Assembly (NCBI RefSeq): GCF_001586255.1
Contig: NZ_CP014544.1
Coordinates: 1,085,501 to 1,149,500, forward strand
Direction of reading: 5' to 3'
DNA: 64,000 nucleotides
Source of the DNA: Zhongshania aliphaticivorans
GTDB taxonomy: Bacteria > Pseudomonadota > Gammaproteobacteria > Pseudomonadales > Spongiibacteraceae
Shown in pieces: positions 61,986 to 64,000 of the stretch (positions are counted from its first letter, which is position 1; each line of letters starts with the position of its first letter). The notes under the pieces are model-generated. The model saw only the letters and a list, made by a program, of their open reading frames with translations. It searched no databases and was not told the DNA's origin. The translations under genes were made by a program, and so were the position numbers.

Positions 61986-62032
61986 ATTTGCGTGGCAGAC
62001 CTGCCGTGAAAGTCTTGCGGCAACAAGCGGCG

Positions 62033-62221
62033 TTAGCGGCGAATTATGCTGTTGTCGAGTTTTGAATGCTGGCGAGTATTGAATCGGTCGAATAATTCTT
62101 GGGGCTTAGCGACTACGGCATTGAGGTAAACCTGCGGGGCGGACTCCAGTGCGTTGGTACCGTTGGGACGCTTTACATCTGCCGCTAATGTGGGGAATTG
62201 GCGTTGAGGTGGTCGGGGCGA
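62033..62221 (-). pseudogene. Possible remnant of a VOC-type protein on the minus strand
   Basis: A 62-codon open stretch ends at TAA 62033-62035, with no start codon before an in-frame TGA at 62222-62224. It includes VKRPNGTNALESAPQVYLNAVVAKPQELFDRF, which resembles the opening of the second beta-alpha-beta half of VOC/glyoxalase proteins (PNG-x-x-x-L then VxDPxxxxxRF). Family assignment is by eye only. Confidence 0.25.
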
Positions 62222-62224
62222 TCA

Positions 62225-62636
62225 CGGTTTGAATCTTATTAATGAATGCCTTCGAGGCAGCGCTCGCCTATGTTGCGTTGGCTCAATTAGAGCTGCCACC
62301 AATACCATTAACGTCACACATTTCCGGTCGTCATGAACGCTGGGGCGAATCCAACGTGCGTTGTTTTTTCTTATGAAGGCGGGAGTTTGGCGATTTGAAA
62401 ACAGCTATTTCGTGTTAACGCTAAGCTGAATGAACTCGATGCCAAGGCTTCCATGACGGAGCATCTGGGTGGCCTTCGTTTGTTCGCTATGGCCAAGAGA
62501 TACTGCTGGCCACTGGTACTTTGCCGCTAAGCCGGCATCCTCACGTTTTTCTGCTACGTTTCTATTCGCGGTATAGGCTACTATTGCCTTTCGAGTCGAG
62601 GTGGTGAATTGCTACCCATAAACACGAAGTCAATCA
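62225..62636. other. Gene-poor, probably decayed stretch
   Basis: No intact ORF is seen. One plus-strand frame near 62484-62607 contains YGQEILLATGT, a phrase common in pyridine nucleotide-disulfide oxidoreductases, but it is short and unlinked. I would not call a gene here. Confidence 0.35.
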
Positions 62637-64000
62637 GTGAAAAATGAAAGCGGTCATTGGGCCATATGTCCAAATTGTCAGGGACGCGGAAAGCGAGGCC
62701 GGAGAATTCGTAAGAAAGTGCGCTTGCTTTATCAGCGGCAGTTGGGCGAATTCGAAAAAATGAAAGGCGCGGGACCGAGCCCCGTTCGGCCGACGGCCCA
62801 CCTTGAGCTGTGCCTGAATTGCCTTGGCTCCGGTTTGATCCCAGCCGTTGCCCGCACTGTTGCGAACCAAGAAAACTACCCCCATATAGCGATTATTGGC
62901 GGTGGCATTGGCGGGGTCGCCCTAGCGGTGGCATGTTTGCATCGTGGCATTCCTTTTACGCTCTATGAACGAGACAGCGGTTTTGATGTCCGCTCGCAGG
63001 GATATGGGCTCACTCTGCAGCAAGCGAGTAAGGCCATAGAAGGCTTCGGCATTTTCGGCTTAGAGGCCGGAGTGATTTCAACTAGGCATGTGGTTCATAC
63101 CACAGCAGGGAAGGTGGTTGGTGAGTGGGGAATGCGCAAATGGATGCATTCCGGTAGCAAAAAATCACCCAAGCGCACCAACGTGCATATTGCACGGCAG
63201 TCTTTGCGTTTAGCACTGCTTGAACAGCTCGGTGGCGTCAATGCGGTGGCATGGGGGCATCAGTTAGTCGATTTTAAAGAATGCGAGGGTGAGGGTGTTG
63301 ACCTGCGCTTTCAGGTAAGCGGGGAAATAAAACAGGCCAAGGCTGACCTTGTGGTAGGTGCTGACGGTATTCGCAGTGTTGTGCGCAGCATACTGATAGG
63401 TGATGAAAGCCCTTTACGCTACCTTGGTTGTGTTGTGATCTTGGGCATTTGTGCCTTGGCAGATCTTGACGGCATACAGAGTGATCTATTGGACTCGGCC
63501 ACGGTGTTTCAAACTGCCAATGGCAATGAACGAATCTATATTATGCCTTATGCGGCAGATTCAGTAATGTGGCAGCTGAGCTTTCCGATGGCAGAAAACG
63601 ACGCTAAGGTGTTAAGTGCTAAGGGCGCACAAGCTCTTAAAGATGAAGCTTGTCGACGAACCCCGTGGCACGATCCCATTCCTCAGATTTTAGCGGCGAC
63701 GCCGCTCGCGCGGGTGTCTGGCTACCCAGTATATGACCGAGAATTACTCACAGCAGAAGACTTGGAAAAAGGCGCGAAAGCAACTCTGATTGGCGATGCG
63801 GCGCACCCCATGAGTCCCTTCAAGGGGCAGGGCGCAAATCAAGCGCTACTGGATGCCTTGGCGCTGGCGCGGGCAATTTCAAAAGGTTGCTGGTCTTCAT
63901 CTCAATGGCGCGACGTTGGCGTGAGAGCGAGTGTGTTAACTGAGTTTGAAACAGAAATGTTGGCGCGCAGTGCGATCAAAGTAGAGGGGTCCGCAGAGGC
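62637..64000 (+). CDS. FAD-dependent monooxygenase with N-terminal DnaJ-like zinc-finger domain (3' truncated by the window)
   Basis: GTG 62637 opens a frame that runs off the window end, giving 454 visible codons. Residues 1-80 contain two CxxCxGxG motifs, CPNCQGRG (Cys11, Cys14) and CLNCLGSG (Cys60, Cys63), as in DnaJ zinc fingers, with a basic/helical spacer between. From residue 84 a Rossmann FAD fold follows (IIGGGIGG, 87-94), then GADGIRSVVR and GDAAHPMSPFKGQG, the FAD and FAD/NADH motifs of PHBH-type monooxygenases. Upstream TAA 62619-62621 limits the start. The domains are in one frame, so this is a natural fusion, not two genes. The substrate is unknown. Confidence 0.82.
   Translation, partial: MKNESGHWAICPNCQGRGKRGRRIRKKVRLLYQRQLGEFEKMKGAGPSPVRPTAHLELCLNCLGSGLIPAVARTVANQENYPHIAIIGGGIGGVALAVACLHRGIPFTLYERDSGFDVRSQGYGLTLQQASKAIEGFGIFGLEAGVISTRHVVHTTAGKVVGEWGMRKWMHSGSKKSPKRTNVHIARQSLRLALLEQLGGVNAVAWGHQLVDFKECEGEGVDLRFQVSGEIKQAKADLVVGADGIRSVVRSILIGDESPLRYLGCVVILGICALADLDGIQSDLLDSATVFQTANGNERIYIMPYAADSVMWQLSFPMAENDAKVLSAKGAQALKDEACRRTPWHDPIPQILAATPLARVSGYPVYDRELLTAEDLEKGAKATLIGDAAHPMSPFKGQGANQALLDALALARAISKGCWSSSQWRDVGVRASVLTEFETEMLARSAIKVEGSAE

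Noticed and set aside
1-64000. CRISPR arrays, rRNA and tRNA genes
   Set aside because: No regular repeat-spacer pattern, and no rRNA or tRNA-like cloverleaf, was seen by eye. A tRNAscan/CRISPR search would be the decisive check.

Overview
The window is chromosomal DNA of a marine-type gammaproteobacterium, probably of the Cellvibrionales/Spongiibacteraceae neighbourhood (taxon inferred). The evidence is two housekeeping blocks with the gene order known from Pseudomonas: trpGDC-crp/vfr-osmC-coq7, and dsbD-aroQ-accB-accC-prmA-DUF3426-dusB-fis-purH-purD-retS. A large TonB-dependent receptor, a P450 and a complete mtnABDC salvage cluster add to the picture.

Region 1 (1-2172) holds the end of rimI, an unknown acidic protein, a periplasmic PBP7-type endopeptidase closed by a strong terminator, and another unknown protein. 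Region 2 (2175-8800) is a chromosomal integron. It has a leftward intI with a TTGACG/TATACT promoter overlapped by a 16-bp LexA-like box, an attI region, and five gene cassettes closed by recognisable attC sites. The cassettes carry a reverse-oriented small acidic protein, a membrane protein, a GNAT-like protein, a zinc-ribbon DUF4145 protein and an EEP-family nuclease/phosphatase. An IS66-family element (6308-8620) sits just after the fifth attC, and a probable degenerate terminal attC lies beyond it.

Region 3 (8900-25450) is mixed core and accessory content on both strands. It contains mtnABDC, DUF2489, TetR, a LemA plus GIDE/EF-hand membrane pair, a P450, a cysteine-synthase-like enzyme, a DoxX/ECF sigma/ChrR operon, a TonB-dependent receptor, a lipase-like hydrolase, a response-regulator diguanylate cyclase with an Hpt protein, a 52-residue small membrane protein, a TSUP permease and arfB. 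A 48-bp perfect palindrome forms a two-way terminator between chrR and the receptor.

Region 4 (25700-49425) is core metabolism: trpEGDC, crp, osmC, VOC, coq7, a RetS-like hybrid kinase, purD, purH, fis, dusB, prmA, accBC, aroQ, dsbD, a copper chaperone, DUF2333, a YajG lipoprotein, thioredoxin 2 and an adenosine-kinase-like PfkB enzyme. Three copies of a GGGAGACGGGAGACGC-type repeat lie between its genes. Region 5 (49506-60799) is envelope and transport: PBP1b, a ModF-like double ATPase, a LOG-family protein, NhaA, DUF1295, a KefB/YbaL-type antiporter and a DUF2157/GDYXXLXY pair. Region 6 (60800-64000) is gene-poor and looks decayed. It contains a DUF4188 protein and, running off the window, a FAD monooxygenase with two DnaJ-type CxxCxGxG motifs fused at its N terminus.

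The most interesting items are the SOS-linked integron with its cassettes, the zinc-finger/FAD-monooxygenase fusion, the LemA/GIDE/EF-hand pair, the dispersed repeat family and the small ORF at 23867-24025.
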